Of a stretch of 64,000 nt of DNA, positions 45,301 to 53,301 are shown one piece after another. The translations under genes were made by a program, and so were the position numbers. The notes under the pieces were generated by a model, which saw only the letters and a program-made list of their open reading frames with translations, was not told the origin of the DNA and searched no databases. The stretch is from Pseudomonadota bacterium (GTDB taxonomy: Bacteria; Pseudomonadota; Gammaproteobacteria; Burkholderiales; Burkholderiaceae_C): NCBI GenBank assembly GCA_029779845.1, contig JAKOZT010000032.1:97849-161848 (forward strand), read 5' to 3'. Position 1 is the first letter of the stretch; each line of letters begins with the position of its first letter.

Positions 45301-46077
45301 ATGAGCGAAACCGTCCTCAAGGTTGCCGGGGTCTCCAAGCGCTTCGGCGGCTTGCAGGCGCTCTCCGATGTCGGCATCACCATCACGAAGGGCCAGGTCT
45401 ACGGACTGATCGGCCCGAACGGCGCCGGCAAGACCACCTTCTTCAACGTCATCACCGGGCTGTACACGCCCGACTCGGGCACCTTCGAACTGGGCGGCGC
45501 GCCCTACAAGCCCAGCGCGGTGCACGAGGTCGCGAAAGCGGGCATCGCGCGCACCTTCCAGAACATCCGCCTGTTCGCCGAGATGACGGCACTGGAGAAC
45601 GTGATGGTCGGCCGCCACGTGCGCAGCCAGTCGGGCCTTGTCGGCGCGGTGCTGCGCACCGCCGGCTTCAAGGCCGAGGAAAAGGCGATCGCGCAGCGCG
45701 CGCAGGAACTGCTCGACTACGTCGGCATCGGCAAGTACGCCGAGTTCAAGGCGCGCACGCTGAGCTACGGCGACCAGCGCCGCCTGGAGATCGCACGCGC
45801 GCTGGCCACCGACCCGAAGCTGATCGCGCTCGACGAGCCGGCCGCCGGCATGAACGCGACCGAGAAGGTGGTGCTGCGCGAGCTGATCGACCGCATCCGC
45901 AACGACGGCCGGACCATCCTGCTGATCGAGCACGACGTGAAGCTGGTGATGGGCCTGTGCGACCGCGTCACCGTGCTCGACTACGGCAAGCAGATCGCGG
46001 AGGGCACGCCCGCGGACGTGCAGAAGAACGAGAAGGTGATCGAGGCCTACCTCGGCGCCGGCCACAAGGCGCACTGA
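45301..46077 (+). CDS. livG: Branched-chain amino-acid ABC transporter ATPase LivG
   Basis: 258 residues. Walker A GPNGAGKTTF near 39, signature LSYGDQRRLEIARAL near 154, Walker B LIALDEPAAGMN near 175, and IEHDVKLVMGLCDRV with the switch His near 205. It pairs with LivF to energise LivHM. It starts 10 bases after livM behind a GGAG. Confidence 0.95.
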   Translation: MSETVLKVAGVSKRFGGLQALSDVGITITKGQVYGLIGPNGAGKTTFFNVITGLYTPDSGTFELGGAPYKPSAVHEVAKAGIARTFQNIRLFAEMTALENVMVGRHVRSQSGLVGAVLRTAGFKAEEKAIAQRAQELLDYVGIGKYAEFKARTLSYGDQRRLEIARALATDPKLIALDEPAAGMNATEKVVLRELIDRIRNDGRTILLIEHDVKLVMGLCDRVTVLDYGKQIAEGTPADVQKNEKVIEAYLGAGHKAH

Positions 46078-46086
46078 GGACACGAC

Positions 46087-46800
46087 ATGGCGAACACGTT
46101 GCTCGAAGTCAGCGGCCTGAAGGTGGCCTACGGCGGCATCCAGGCCGTCAAGGGCGTCTCGTTCGAGGTGAAGGAGGGCGAACTGGTCAGCCTGATCGGC
46201 GCCAACGGCGCCGGCAAGACCACCACGCTGAAGGCCGTCACCGGGCTGCAGCCGGTGGCCGCCGGCGAGATCAAGTTCATGGGACGCAGCATCAAGGGCC
46301 AGGGCGCCTGGGACCTGGTCAAGCAGGGCCTCGTGATGGTGCCCGAGGGGCGCGGCACCTTCACGCGCATGACCATCACCGAGAACCTGCAGATGGGCGC
46401 CTTCGTGCGTAACGACAAGGAGATCGACGCCGACATCGACAAGGTGTTTGGCATCTTCCCGCGCCTGAAGGAGCGCCGCAACCAGCTGGCCGGCACGATG
46501 AGCGGCGGCGAGCAGCAGATGCTGGCGATGGGCCGCGCGCTGATGGCGCGGCCGAAGGTGCTGCTGCTCGACGAGCCCTCGATGGGCCTGAGCCCGATCA
46601 TGGTCGACAAGATCTTCGAGGTGGTGGCCGACATCCACGGCCGCGGCACCACCGTGCTGCTGGTCGAGCAGAACGCCAGCCGCGCGCTCGCGCTGGCCAA
46701 CCGCGGCTACGTGATGGACTCCGGCGAGGTCACGATGAGCGGCGATGCCAAGGCGCTGCTGGCCGATCCGAAGGTGCGGGCGGCGTACCTGGGCGAGTGA
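46087..46800 (+). CDS. livF: Branched-chain amino-acid ABC transporter ATPase LivF
   Basis: 237 residues. Walker A GANGAGKTTT near 38, MVPEGRGTFTRMTITENL near 88, signature MSGGEQQMLAMGRAL near 138 and Walker B VLLLDEPSMGLSP near 158. Last gene of the operon, 9 bases after livG, with a strong terminator 22 bases beyond its stop. Confidence 0.95.
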   Translation: MANTLLEVSGLKVAYGGIQAVKGVSFEVKEGELVSLIGANGAGKTTTLKAVTGLQPVAAGEIKFMGRSIKGQGAWDLVKQGLVMVPEGRGTFTRMTITENLQMGAFVRNDKEIDADIDKVFGIFPRLKERRNQLAGTMSGGEQQMLAMGRALMARPKVLLLDEPSMGLSPIMVDKIFEVVADIHGRGTTVLLVEQNASRALALANRGYVMDSGEVTMSGDAKALLADPKVRAAYLGE

Positions 46801-46821
46801 GCCCTTGGCGCCGGAATGAAG

Positions 46822-46845
46822 AAGGCCCCTCGCGGGGCCTTCGTT
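46822..46845 (+). terminator. Terminator after livF
   Basis: A perfect 8-base stem AAGGCCCC/GGGGCCTT with a TCGC tetraloop, followed by CGTTC. It lies between livF and the convergent CsgG-like gene and can work on both strands. Confidence 0.8.
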
Positions 46846-46867
46846 CATCGGCGGTTCGGGAGGCGCT

Positions 46868-47698
46868 TCAGTTGCCGACCTTCAGCACGCCGCCCTTGCC
46901 CAGGCCGCCCTTGACTTCCTGCGCCTTGTAGTTGCGCAGCGAGACGACCATGTTGTTGTAGGCGTCCATGAAGGCGGCCACCGTGGCCTTGCCTTCCGGC
47001 GTGCGCGAGAAGCCGCTCAGGCCGCCCGCCGCGCCGCCGCCGAAGGCGCCCAGCGCGGCGCCGAAGTTGGTGGCCGTGGAGTTGCCCTCGGAGATGCCGA
47101 TCTGCACGCCTGAGCGGATGTCCATCAGCGTCAGCGTGACCACCGAGGCCTTGCTCTCCAGCGAGCCGGCGATGGTGCCGAAGCCGCGCCCGATCAGTCC
47201 GCCCAGCCCGGCGGCCATCTTGCCGGTGGAATCGTTGTTGATGATGATCTGCGGCTCCAGGTAGTAGTCGGCCGCGACGCGCTGGCCCTTCTCCTGGCGC
47301 GAGCCGGCGCGGAACTCGCCGGAGTTGCGCTGCTTGTCGGTGATCGCGGAGATCTTGCCTTCCATGCGGTTGTTGCCGATCGAGGTGATCACGAAGCAGT
47401 TGGATTGCTGCACCGCCAGGCGCAGCAGCGGCTCGATCGAGGTCACCTGCGTGGCCTGGCCGAAGCTGGCGTACCACTCCTTGCCGCGGCCGTCGTCGAC
47501 CGCCAGCGTGCCCATCGGGGCGCTGCAGCGTTCGAGGCTGCTGTTGGCGTTCGTGCTGGTGCCGCCCGCGGCGCCGCCCTTGGCCTCGGTGGCGCTGGTG
47601 CCGGTGGAGACCAGGCCGCCGCCGGGCGTGACGCAGCCGGCGAGGGCCAGCGTGCCGGCCAGTGCGATCCAGCGGGAGGAGAGAGCCTTCTTGTTCAT
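46868..47698 (-). CDS. CsgG/HfaB-family outer-membrane lipoprotein
   Basis: 276 residues. A lipoprotein signal ends LALAGC (Cys near 22). A Gly/Thr/Ala linker (25-55) is followed by a CsgG-type domain: LRLAVQQSNCFVI (near 93), AADYYLEPQIIINN (near 143), SVVTLTLMDIRSGVQI (near 186) and a Gly-rich amphipathic part GAALGAFGGGAAGG that could insert in a membrane. In curli systems CsgG forms a secretion channel; no curli genes are present, so this belongs to the broader family of uncertain role. It follows the Sel1-repeat lipoprotein by 59 bases on the same strand. Confidence 0.8.
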   Translation of the reverse strand: MNKKALSSRWIALAGTLALAGCVTPGGGLVSTGTSATEAKGGAAGGTSTNANSSLERCSAPMGTLAVDDGRGKEWYASFGQATQVTSIEPLLRLAVQQSNCFVITSIGNNRMEGKISAITDKQRNSGEFRAGSRQEKGQRVAADYYLEPQIIINNDSTGKMAAGLGGLIGRGFGTIAGSLESKASVVTLTLMDIRSGVQIGISEGNSTATNFGAALGAFGGGAAGGLSGFSRTPEGKATVAAFMDAYNNMVVSLRNYKAQEVKGGLGKGGVLKVGN

Positions 47699-47757
47699 GA
47701 TCTGCGGTGCCTCGGTTGACGTTGTGGAAGGGCTTGTGGCGCGAGCGCCGGCCCCGA

Positions 47758-48354
47758 TCAGTAAAGGGTCCAGTACCCCGCGCGCCAGACCCAGTAGTAC
47801 GGATAGGCGCCCCACCACCAGCCCCAGCCGTTCTTGCGGTGGTATTCGCGCCAGCGGTAGCGCGCCTGCTCGTCTTTCTTCGCCTGCGTCGCCTCCGGCA
47901 ACAGCTTGGCGGATTCCTTGTCGCCGCGCTGCGCGGCCATCGACAGCCAGCGCTCGGCCTCGGCCGGATCGGAGCCCATCTCCTGCAGGCCGGTCAGGTA
48001 GATGCGCCCGAGCGCCGCCTGGGCGCGCAGGTCGCCGTGCTCGCCGGCCTCGCGCAGCCACTTGAGGGCCTGGTAGCCGTCCTGCCGCACGCCGTCGCCG
48101 CGCAGCAGGCGCATGCCGAGGTCGAACGCGGCGCGCGGATCCTGCGCCGCCTTCTCCTTCAGCGCGGCCAGACGCCGGGTGGCTTCCGGGTTGTCGTCCT
48201 TGGTCGCATCGAAGGTCTCGGTGTTGCGCGGTCGGTCGGAGCAGCCCTGGGCGTCGCAGATGCGCACGGTCGCCGAAGGCTGCTGGGTGGGCGCCTGGGC
48301 GCAAGCCGTCAGGAGCCAGGCGCACAACAGGAAAACCGCAGGGTGCTTGATCAT
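47758..48354 (-). CDS. Sel1-repeat lipoprotein with aromatic-rich tail
   Basis: 198 residues. A lipoprotein signal ends LLTACA (Cys near 18). Two to three Sel1-type (TPR-like) repeats follow: AAFDLGMRLLRGDGVRQDGYQALKWLREAGE and AQAALGRIYLTGLQEMGSDPAEAERWLSMAAQRG, quoted in part as DLGMRLLRGDGV and LGRIYLTGLQ. A coiled, basic linker precedes an unusual C-terminus with ten Trp/Tyr in about 24 residues (GWGWWWGAYPYYWVW). Sel1 proteins are protein-interaction modules. It is next to a CsgG-family lipoprotein, so the two may form an outer-membrane complex; this is inference. Confidence 0.75.
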   Translation of the reverse strand: MIKHPAVFLLCAWLLTACAQAPTQQPSATVRICDAQGCSDRPRNTETFDATKDDNPEATRRLAALKEKAAQDPRAAFDLGMRLLRGDGVRQDGYQALKWLREAGEHGDLRAQAALGRIYLTGLQEMGSDPAEAERWLSMAAQRGDKESAKLLPEATQAKKDEQARYRWREYHRKNGWGWWWGAYPYYWVWRAGYWTLY

Positions 48355-48452
48355 GACGTGGCGTGCCGCGCGTGAAAACGTGCGCGCGATTATGGCGCCG
48401 GCGCCACGCCGCGATCACCCCCAATACCAATGCTGCGCCGCCGCGACGCAGT

Positions 48453-49427
48453 TCAGTCGACCTTCGCCCCGCTGCGCTTCACCACGCCTTCGTATTTCGC
48501 CAGTTCCGCCTTCACGAAGGCGCCGAACTGCTCGGGCGTGGTCGGCATCGGCTCGGCCATCAGCGTGGCCAGGCGCGCCTTCAGCTCCGGCGAGCCGAGC
48601 GCGTCGACGAAGGCCTTGTTCAGGCGCTGCGTGACGTCCGCCGGCAGCTTCGCCGGCCCGAACAGCCCGAACCAGGTGTGGATGTCGAAGCTGGCCAGCG
48701 CGCCGCCGCTTTCGGCGATGGTGGGCAGCTCGGGCACGGCGGCGGCGCGCTTCGCGGTGGTGACGGCGATGGCGCGCAGCTTGCCGGCCTTCACGTTGGC
48801 CGAGGCCGAGGCGAGGTTGTCGAAGTTCAGGTCGACCTGGCCGGACAGCAGCGCCAGCTGCGCCGGGTTGCCGCCGGCGTAGGGGATGTGCACCATGAAC
48901 ACGCCGGCCTGGGCCTTGAACATCTCGCCGGCCAGGTGCCCGGCGCTGCCGTTGCCGCCCGAGCCGTAGTTCAGCGTGCCGGGGTTCTTCTTCGCGAAAG
49001 CGACGAGGTCGGACACGGTCTTCACGCCGTAGCGATCCGCCGCCTGCGGGTTCATCACCAGCACGTTGGGCACCTGCGCCACGCCGGTGATCGGCGTGAA
49101 GTCGCGGATGGGGTCGTAGGGGATGCGCGCGTACAGCCAGGGGTTGATCGCGTGCGTGGCGACCGCGCCCATCACGATCGTCGTTCCGTCGGGCGCGGCC
49201 TTGGCGACGAAGTCGGCGCCGAGGTTGCCGCCCGCGCCGGGCTTGTTCTCGACGATCACCACGCCGAGGCTGTCCTTGACCTTGTCGGCCAGCGCGCGCG
49301 CGACGATGTCCAGCGGCCCGCCGGGCGGGTAGGGCACGATCAGGCGGATCGGCCTGGGCGATTGAGCCAGTGCGGGCGCGGCGAGCGCCGCGAGTGCGAG
49401 GGAAAGAAGGTCACGCCGTCGGGCCAT
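48453..49427 (-). CDS. Bug-family (TctC-like) periplasmic solute-binding protein
   Basis: 324 residues. The signal peptide ends APALAQS (about 21). The extracytoplasmic receptor fold of tripartite tricarboxylate transporters is shown by IRLIVPYPPGGPLDIVARAL, VENKPGAGGNLGADFVAKA and NYGSGGNGSAGHLAGEMFK (quoted in part). Bug proteins are hugely expanded in Burkholderiales and usually lack nearby TctAB genes, as here. The ligand (carboxylate or nicotinate-like) is unknown. Its start is overlapped for 17 bases by the end of the upstream reductase gene, so the two are co-transcribed. Confidence 0.92.
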   Translation of the reverse strand: MARRRDLLSLALAALAAPALAQSPRPIRLIVPYPPGGPLDIVARALADKVKDSLGVVIVENKPGAGGNLGADFVAKAAPDGTTIVMGAVATHAINPWLYARIPYDPIRDFTPITGVAQVPNVLVMNPQAADRYGVKTVSDLVAFAKKNPGTLNYGSGGNGSAGHLAGEMFKAQAGVFMVHIPYAGGNPAQLALLSGQVDLNFDNLASASANVKAGKLRAIAVTTAKRAAAVPELPTIAESGGALASFDIHTWFGLFGPAKLPADVTQRLNKAFVDALGSPELKARLATLMAEPMPTTPEQFGAFVKAELAKYEGVVKRSGAKVD

Positions 49428-50454
49428 GCTTGTCTGCTTCCGAAGTGAAACTGTCCGCGTAGAACTCCTCGGCCGGCAGGCCGCAGCGCGCCACGAAATC
49501 GCGCTGTGCCGCGTCGACCATCGCCGGCGCGCCGCAGGCATAGACCTGGTGGCCGGAAAGATCGGGCAGGTCGGCCATCACCGCCTGGTGCACGAAGCCT
49601 GTGCGGCCGCTCCAGCCATCGTCTGCTTTTGGCTCGGAGAGCACCGGCACGTAGCGCAGGTTCGGCAGCCGCGCCGCGGCGGCCTGCGCCCACTCGTGCA
49701 GGTACAGATCGGCGCGGCTGCGGCAGCCCCAGTAGAGAACCACCGGCCGCGCGATGCCCTTGTGCTCGATGTGCTCGACGATCGCCTTGATCGGCGCGAA
49801 GCCGGTGCCCGAGGCGAGCAGCACGATGGGCTTGTCGCTGTCCTCGCGCAGGAAGAAGCTGCCGAACGGGCCTTCGAGGCGCAGGATCTCCTTCTCCTTC
49901 ATCGCGCCGAAGACGTGGTCGGTGAACAGGCCGCCGGGCATGTGGCGGATGTGCAGCTCGATCGCCGGCTTGTCGGTCTGCGCGTGCGGCGCGCCGGCCA
50001 TCGAGTAGCTGCGCCGCGCGCCGTCGCGCAGCAGGATCTCGACGTACTGGCCGGCGTGGTAGCGCAGCACCTCGTTGGCGGGCAGCTGCAGCGTGAGCAG
50101 CGCGACGTCGGGCGCGGGCCTGGCGATCGCCATCACGCGCGCCGGCATCTTGCGCACCGGGAACTCGCCCGCGCCGGGCACGGTGCGCGCTTCGATCACC
50201 ACGTCGGTCTGCGCCGCGGCGCAGCAGGTCAGCACGAAGCCGGCGGCTTCCTCCTCGTGCGACAAGGCCTTGGCCTGGTGCGCGCCGTGGACCACGCGGC
50301 CTTCGAGCAGCTTGCACTTGCACGAGCTGCAGGCGCCGTCCTTGCAGCCGTAGGGCAGGCCGATGCCGGCGGCGATCGCCGCGTGGAGGATGGGTTCGTC
50401 GCGTTCGACGCTGAAGCTGCGGGCGCTGGGCTGCACGGTCACGGTGAAGGACAT
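49411..50454 (-). CDS. Ferredoxin-NAD(P)H reductase fusion (AscD/CDP-6-deoxy-glucoseen reductase-like)
   Basis: 347 residues. An N-terminal plant-type [2Fe-2S] ferredoxin (cysteines in YGCKDGACSSCKCKLL near 36-47 and CC near 77) is fused to a ferredoxin-reductase module with the FAD motif RRSYSMAGAP (near 145-154) and the NAD(P) motif LLASGTGFAPIKAIVEH (near 213). This is the layout of oxygenase reductases and of the proteins annotated as CDP-6-deoxy-3,4-glucoseen reductase in Burkholderiales. No oxygenase gene is adjacent, so its partner is unknown. It overlaps the Bug receptor by 17 bases. Confidence 0.88.
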   Translation of the reverse strand: MSFTVTVQPSARSFSVERDEPILHAAIAAGIGLPYGCKDGACSSCKCKLLEGRVVHGAHQAKALSHEEEAAGFVLTCCAAAQTDVVIEARTVPGAGEFPVRKMPARVMAIARPAPDVALLTLQLPANEVLRYHAGQYVEILLRDGARRSYSMAGAPHAQTDKPAIELHIRHMPGGLFTDHVFGAMKEKEILRLEGPFGSFFLREDSDKPIVLLASGTGFAPIKAIVEHIEHKGIARPVVLYWGCRSRADLYLHEWAQAAAARLPNLRYVPVLSEPKADDGWSGRTGFVHQAVMADLPDLSGHQVYACGAPAMVDAAQRDFVARCGLPAEEFYADSFTSEADKHGPTA

Positions 50455-50483
50455 GGCGGGTCTTAGACTGACGGGAACACGAG

Positions 50484-50496
50484 CAATCCGGGATTG
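50484..50496. promoter_or_regulatory. Palindrome between divergent reductase and epimerase genes
   Basis: CAATCC-G-GGATTG is a perfect 6-1-6 inverted repeat overlapping a -10-like CACAAT on the minus strand (50498-50493), 30 bases upstream of the reductase ATG. Possible operator; no regulator known. Confidence 0.35.
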
Positions 50497-50510
50497 TGCC
50501 CCGGCCCCCC

Positions 50511-51413
50511 ATGACCCTGGCCTGCCCGCCCCTCGCACCGCGCAAGCGCCCGACGCTGCTGATCGCCGGCTGCGGCGACATCGGCTTGCGCGTCGCGCGG
50601 CTGCTGCGCGGCCGCTGGCGGCTGCTGGCGATCACCACCAGCGCCGATCGCATCGCCGAGCTGCGCGCCGCCGGCATCGTGCCGCTGCTCGCCGACCTCG
50701 ACGATCCCGCGTCGTTGCGGCGCCTCGCCGGCCTGGCCGATGCGCTGCTGCACCTCGCGCCGCCGCCCTCGCAGGGCCGCGACGACCCGCGCACCGCGAA
50801 CCTGCTCGCCGCGCTGGCGCGGCGCGGCGGCGTGCGGCGCATCGTCTATGCCAGCACCACGGGCGTCTACGGCGACTGCGGCGGCGCGCGTTTCGACGAA
50901 ACCCGGCCCGTGGCGCCGGCCACCGAGCGCGCGCGGCGGCGCGTCGCCGCCGAGCAGCGCCTGCGCGTCTTCGGGCGGCGCACCGGCACGCCGGTGACGA
51001 TCCTGCGCATCCCCGGCATCTACGCCGCCGACCGCCCCGGCGGCCATCCGCGCGAGCGCCTCGCGCGCGGCACGCCGGTGCTGGCGGCCGAGGACGACGT
51101 CTACACCAACCACATCCATGCCGACGACCTGGCGCGCGCCTGCGTCGCGGCGCTGCACCGCGGGCGGCCGCAGCGCATCGTGCACGCGAGCGACGACAGC
51201 GAGCTGAAGATGGGCGACTACTTCGACCTCGCGGCCGAGTTGTGCGGCCTGCCGCGCGCGCCGCGCATCACGCGCGCGGAAGCCGGGCAGCAGCTCTCGC
51301 CGCTGCAGCTGAGCTTCCTCGGCGAATCGCGCCGGCTCGACAACCTGAGGCTCAAGCGCGAGCTGCGGCTGGTGCTGCGCTACCCGACGGTCGAATCGGG
51401 CCTGGCGGGCTGA
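50511..51413 (+). CDS. NAD(P)-dependent epimerase/dehydratase-like (extended SDR)
   Basis: 300 residues. The N-terminal Rossmann motif is LLIAGCGDIGLRVA (near 16-29), and RIVYASTTGVYGDCGG (near 111) carries an S-T-x-(n)-Y core, but the usual YxxxK is not clear, since the expected Lys region reads RRRVAAEQRL. This matches the 'YeeZ-like' group of atypical SDRs, whose role is uncertain. It is divergent from the reductase and convergent with the PDZ protein (5 bases). The ATG at 50511 was preferred to an in-frame GTG at 50496. Confidence 0.8.
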   Translation: MTLACPPLAPRKRPTLLIAGCGDIGLRVARLLRGRWRLLAITTSADRIAELRAAGIVPLLADLDDPASLRRLAGLADALLHLAPPPSQGRDDPRTANLLAALARRGGVRRIVYASTTGVYGDCGGARFDETRPVAPATERARRRVAAEQRLRVFGRRTGTPVTILRIPGIYAADRPGGHPRERLARGTPVLAAEDDVYTNHIHADDLARACVAALHRGRPQRIVHASDDSELKMGDYFDLAAELCGLPRAPRITRAEAGQQLSPLQLSFLGESRRLDNLRLKRELRLVLRYPTVESGLAG

Positions 51414-51418
51414 CGCCG

Positions 51419-52444
51419 TCAGATGCCCTGCGGCCGCCGCAGCGTGGCCATGCGGTCGAGGGCGTGCACCGTGATCGCATGCTCCTGCCCGCCGCGCCGG
51501 ATGGTCAGCTGCACGTCGCGCTCGGCCGGTTCGGCGCCGGTGCGCCACAGCGACTTCCACAGGGTTTCGAGCTTGCCGACCTCGCTGCCGTCGATGCGCA
51601 GGATGCGGTCGCCGGGCTGCACGCCGGCGCGTTCGGCCGGGCCTTCGCGGGTGACGCGCAGCACGCGCACCTCGCCGTCTTGTTCCTCGCAGTTCAGCCC
51701 CAGCCAGGCGCGCGTGCTGTCGCGCGAGGCGCCGCGCGCGCGCATCTCGGCGAGCACCGGCACCAGCAGGTCAACCGGCACGAACATGTTGCCCGGCAGG
51801 CGCCCGCCGCCCGGGCCCGTCGCATCGCTGACCACCAGCGAGCCGATGCCCAGCAGTTCGCCGTCCAGGCTGAACAGCCTGGCGCCGCTGTGGTCGCCGC
51901 GCGGCGGCACGGTGAACAGCGCCTGCTCGATGTGGTACTCCCAGTAGCCCGAGAAGGCGCGCCGCGACACCAGCCGCGCCAGGCTCAGCGTTCCGCCGGG
52001 CAGGCCGCTGGCGATCAGCAGCGGGTCGTCGGTGCCCAGCCCCGCGGTGCGGCCCAGCGGCACCGGCGCGATGTTCAGCGGCGCGAGCGGCAGCAGCAGC
52101 CCGAAGCCGGTGGCGAGGTCGTAGGCCACCACGCGCGCCGGCACGCGGCGTTCGCCGTCGACCAGCAGGTCGACGCGCTCGGCTTCGAGGATCAGGTAGC
52201 CGATCGTCAGCACCAGGCCGTCGTCGGCGATCACCACGCCCGAGCCGACCCGCAGCGCGCCCAGCGTGGCGACCGAGCCGGCGCCGTCGACCGCCTCGGC
52301 GATCACGCCCACCGTCGCGGCTTGCGCGCGTTCGAGCAGCTCGGTGCGCGCCTCGCGCTCGCTGCGCGCCGGCGCGGCGCAGGCGGCCTGGCTCAGGCCG
52401 AGCAGGGCCAGCAGGAACAGGCGGCGCGGCAGGCGGGCGGACAT
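51419..52444 (-). CDS. Exported DegP-like PDZ protein with degenerate catalytic triad
   Basis: 341 residues. A signal peptide (about 1-23) is followed by a trypsin-like domain and one PDZ domain (about 240-325; AGVQPGDRILRIDGSEV). Compared with HtrA/DegS enzymes, the His motif TNxHV reads T-I-G-Y83-L-I and the TDLAVL Asp motif reads T-G113-F-G-L-L, while the Ser motif is kept as HS186GARLF. Two of three catalytic residues are therefore missing and it should be inactive as a protease. It may be a periplasmic binding or scaffold protein. It lies next to a rhomboid protease gene on the same strand, 66 bases apart. Confidence 0.82.
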   Translation of the reverse strand: MSARLPRRLFLLALLGLSQAACAAPARSEREARTELLERAQAATVGVIAEAVDGAGSVATLGALRVGSGVVIADDGLVLTIGYLILEAERVDLLVDGERRVPARVVAYDLATGFGLLLPLAPLNIAPVPLGRTAGLGTDDPLLIASGLPGGTLSLARLVSRRAFSGYWEYHIEQALFTVPPRGDHSGARLFSLDGELLGIGSLVVSDATGPGGGRLPGNMFVPVDLLVPVLAEMRARGASRDSTRAWLGLNCEEQDGEVRVLRVTREGPAERAGVQPGDRILRIDGSEVGKLETLWKSLWRTGAEPAERDVQLTIRRGGQEHAITVHALDRMATLRRPQGI

Positions 52445-52510
52445 GGGCCGCAGCATGAACCGATGCGCTGCCCACGCAACGCGCGTGGGCTTTGCGCGCG
52501 GCGAAAGACG

Positions 52511-53101
52511 TCAGCGGCGCCCGAACGGCGGCTGGCCGCGCCAGTAGCGGATCATCAGGAAGCCGCCGAGCATGCCGCCGAGGTGCGCGAAGTGCGCGAT
52601 GCCCGAGGCGGTGCCGGTCACGCCGAACAGCAGCTCGAGGCCGCCGAACACCATCACGAAGGTCTTGGCCTTCATCGGGATGGGCGGGAACAGCGGCATG
52701 ATCGTGCGGTTCGGGAACATCATGCCGAAGGCCAGCAGCAGGCCGAACAGGCCGCCCGAGGCGCCCACCGTCGGGGCGCCGCCGGTGAACAGGCCGACCA
52801 GCAGCTGCGACAGCGCGGCGGTCAGCACGCTGGCGAAGAAGAACTGCAGGTAGCGCCGGCCGCCCCACAGCCGCTCCAGCTCGGAGCCGAACATCCACAG
52901 CCCGAGCATGTTGAAGAACAGGTGGCCGACGCTGCCGTGCAGGAAGGCGTAGCTGATCACCTGCCACGGCAGGAACGCGCCGCTGCCCAGCGGCCACAGC
53001 GCCAGCGTGCGCTCGAGCCAGCCGCCGAGGAAGAGCTGCAGGCAGAACATCGCCACGTTGACGAGCAGCAGGGCCTGGGTGATCGGAGGCAGAGGGGGCA
53101 T
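52511..53101 (-). CDS. Rhomboid-family intramembrane serine protease
   Basis: 196 residues, six membrane segments. The catalytic Ser is in TVGASGGLFGLL (near 113) and the catalytic His in IAHFAHLGGMLGG (near 173). The oxyanion-side HLFFNMLGLWMFG motif (near 60) and FLHGSVGH are also present. All essential residues are intact. Rhomboids cut transmembrane proteins; the substrate is unknown. It starts 20 bases from the tRNA-Leu gene on the same strand. Confidence 0.93.
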   Translation of the reverse strand: MPPLPPITQALLLVNVAMFCLQLFLGGWLERTLALWPLGSGAFLPWQVISYAFLHGSVGHLFFNMLGLWMFGSELERLWGGRRYLQFFFASVLTAALSQLLVGLFTGGAPTVGASGGLFGLLLAFGMMFPNRTIMPLFPPIPMKAKTFVMVFGGLELLFGVTGTASGIAHFAHLGGMLGGFLMIRYWRGQPPFGRR

Positions 53102-53121
53102 GAACGCAGCCTGGGAGTGGG

Positions 53122-53206
53122 TGGTGCCCCGGGTCGGAATCGAACCGACACTCCTTGCGGAACGGGATTTTGAGTCCCGCGTGTCTACCAGTTTCACCAC
53201 CGGGGC
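53122..53206 (-). tRNA. tRNA-Leu (anticodon CAA)
   Basis: 85 bases including an encoded CCA. The acceptor pairs GCCCCGG with CCGGGGC. The anticodon stem CGGGA/TCCCG encloses CTCAAAA, giving anticodon CAA (Leu, codon UUG). The T arm GTCGG-TTCGATT-CCGAC and the extended variable arm confirm a class II leucine tRNA. No integrase or attachment-site duplication is seen next to it. Confidence 0.97.
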
Positions 53207-53301
53207 AGGTGCGCCTTGCCGAGCGGCAAGGGCGGCGGATTATGTCATGCAGCCTGCGCGGGCCGCGCCTCGCTGCGACAATGCGCCGCGAGGAGAGACC
53301 C

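Noticed and set aside
53122..53206. tRNA-Leu as an integration site for a mobile element
   Set aside because: No integrase, no direct repeat of the tRNA end and ordinary core genes on both sides.
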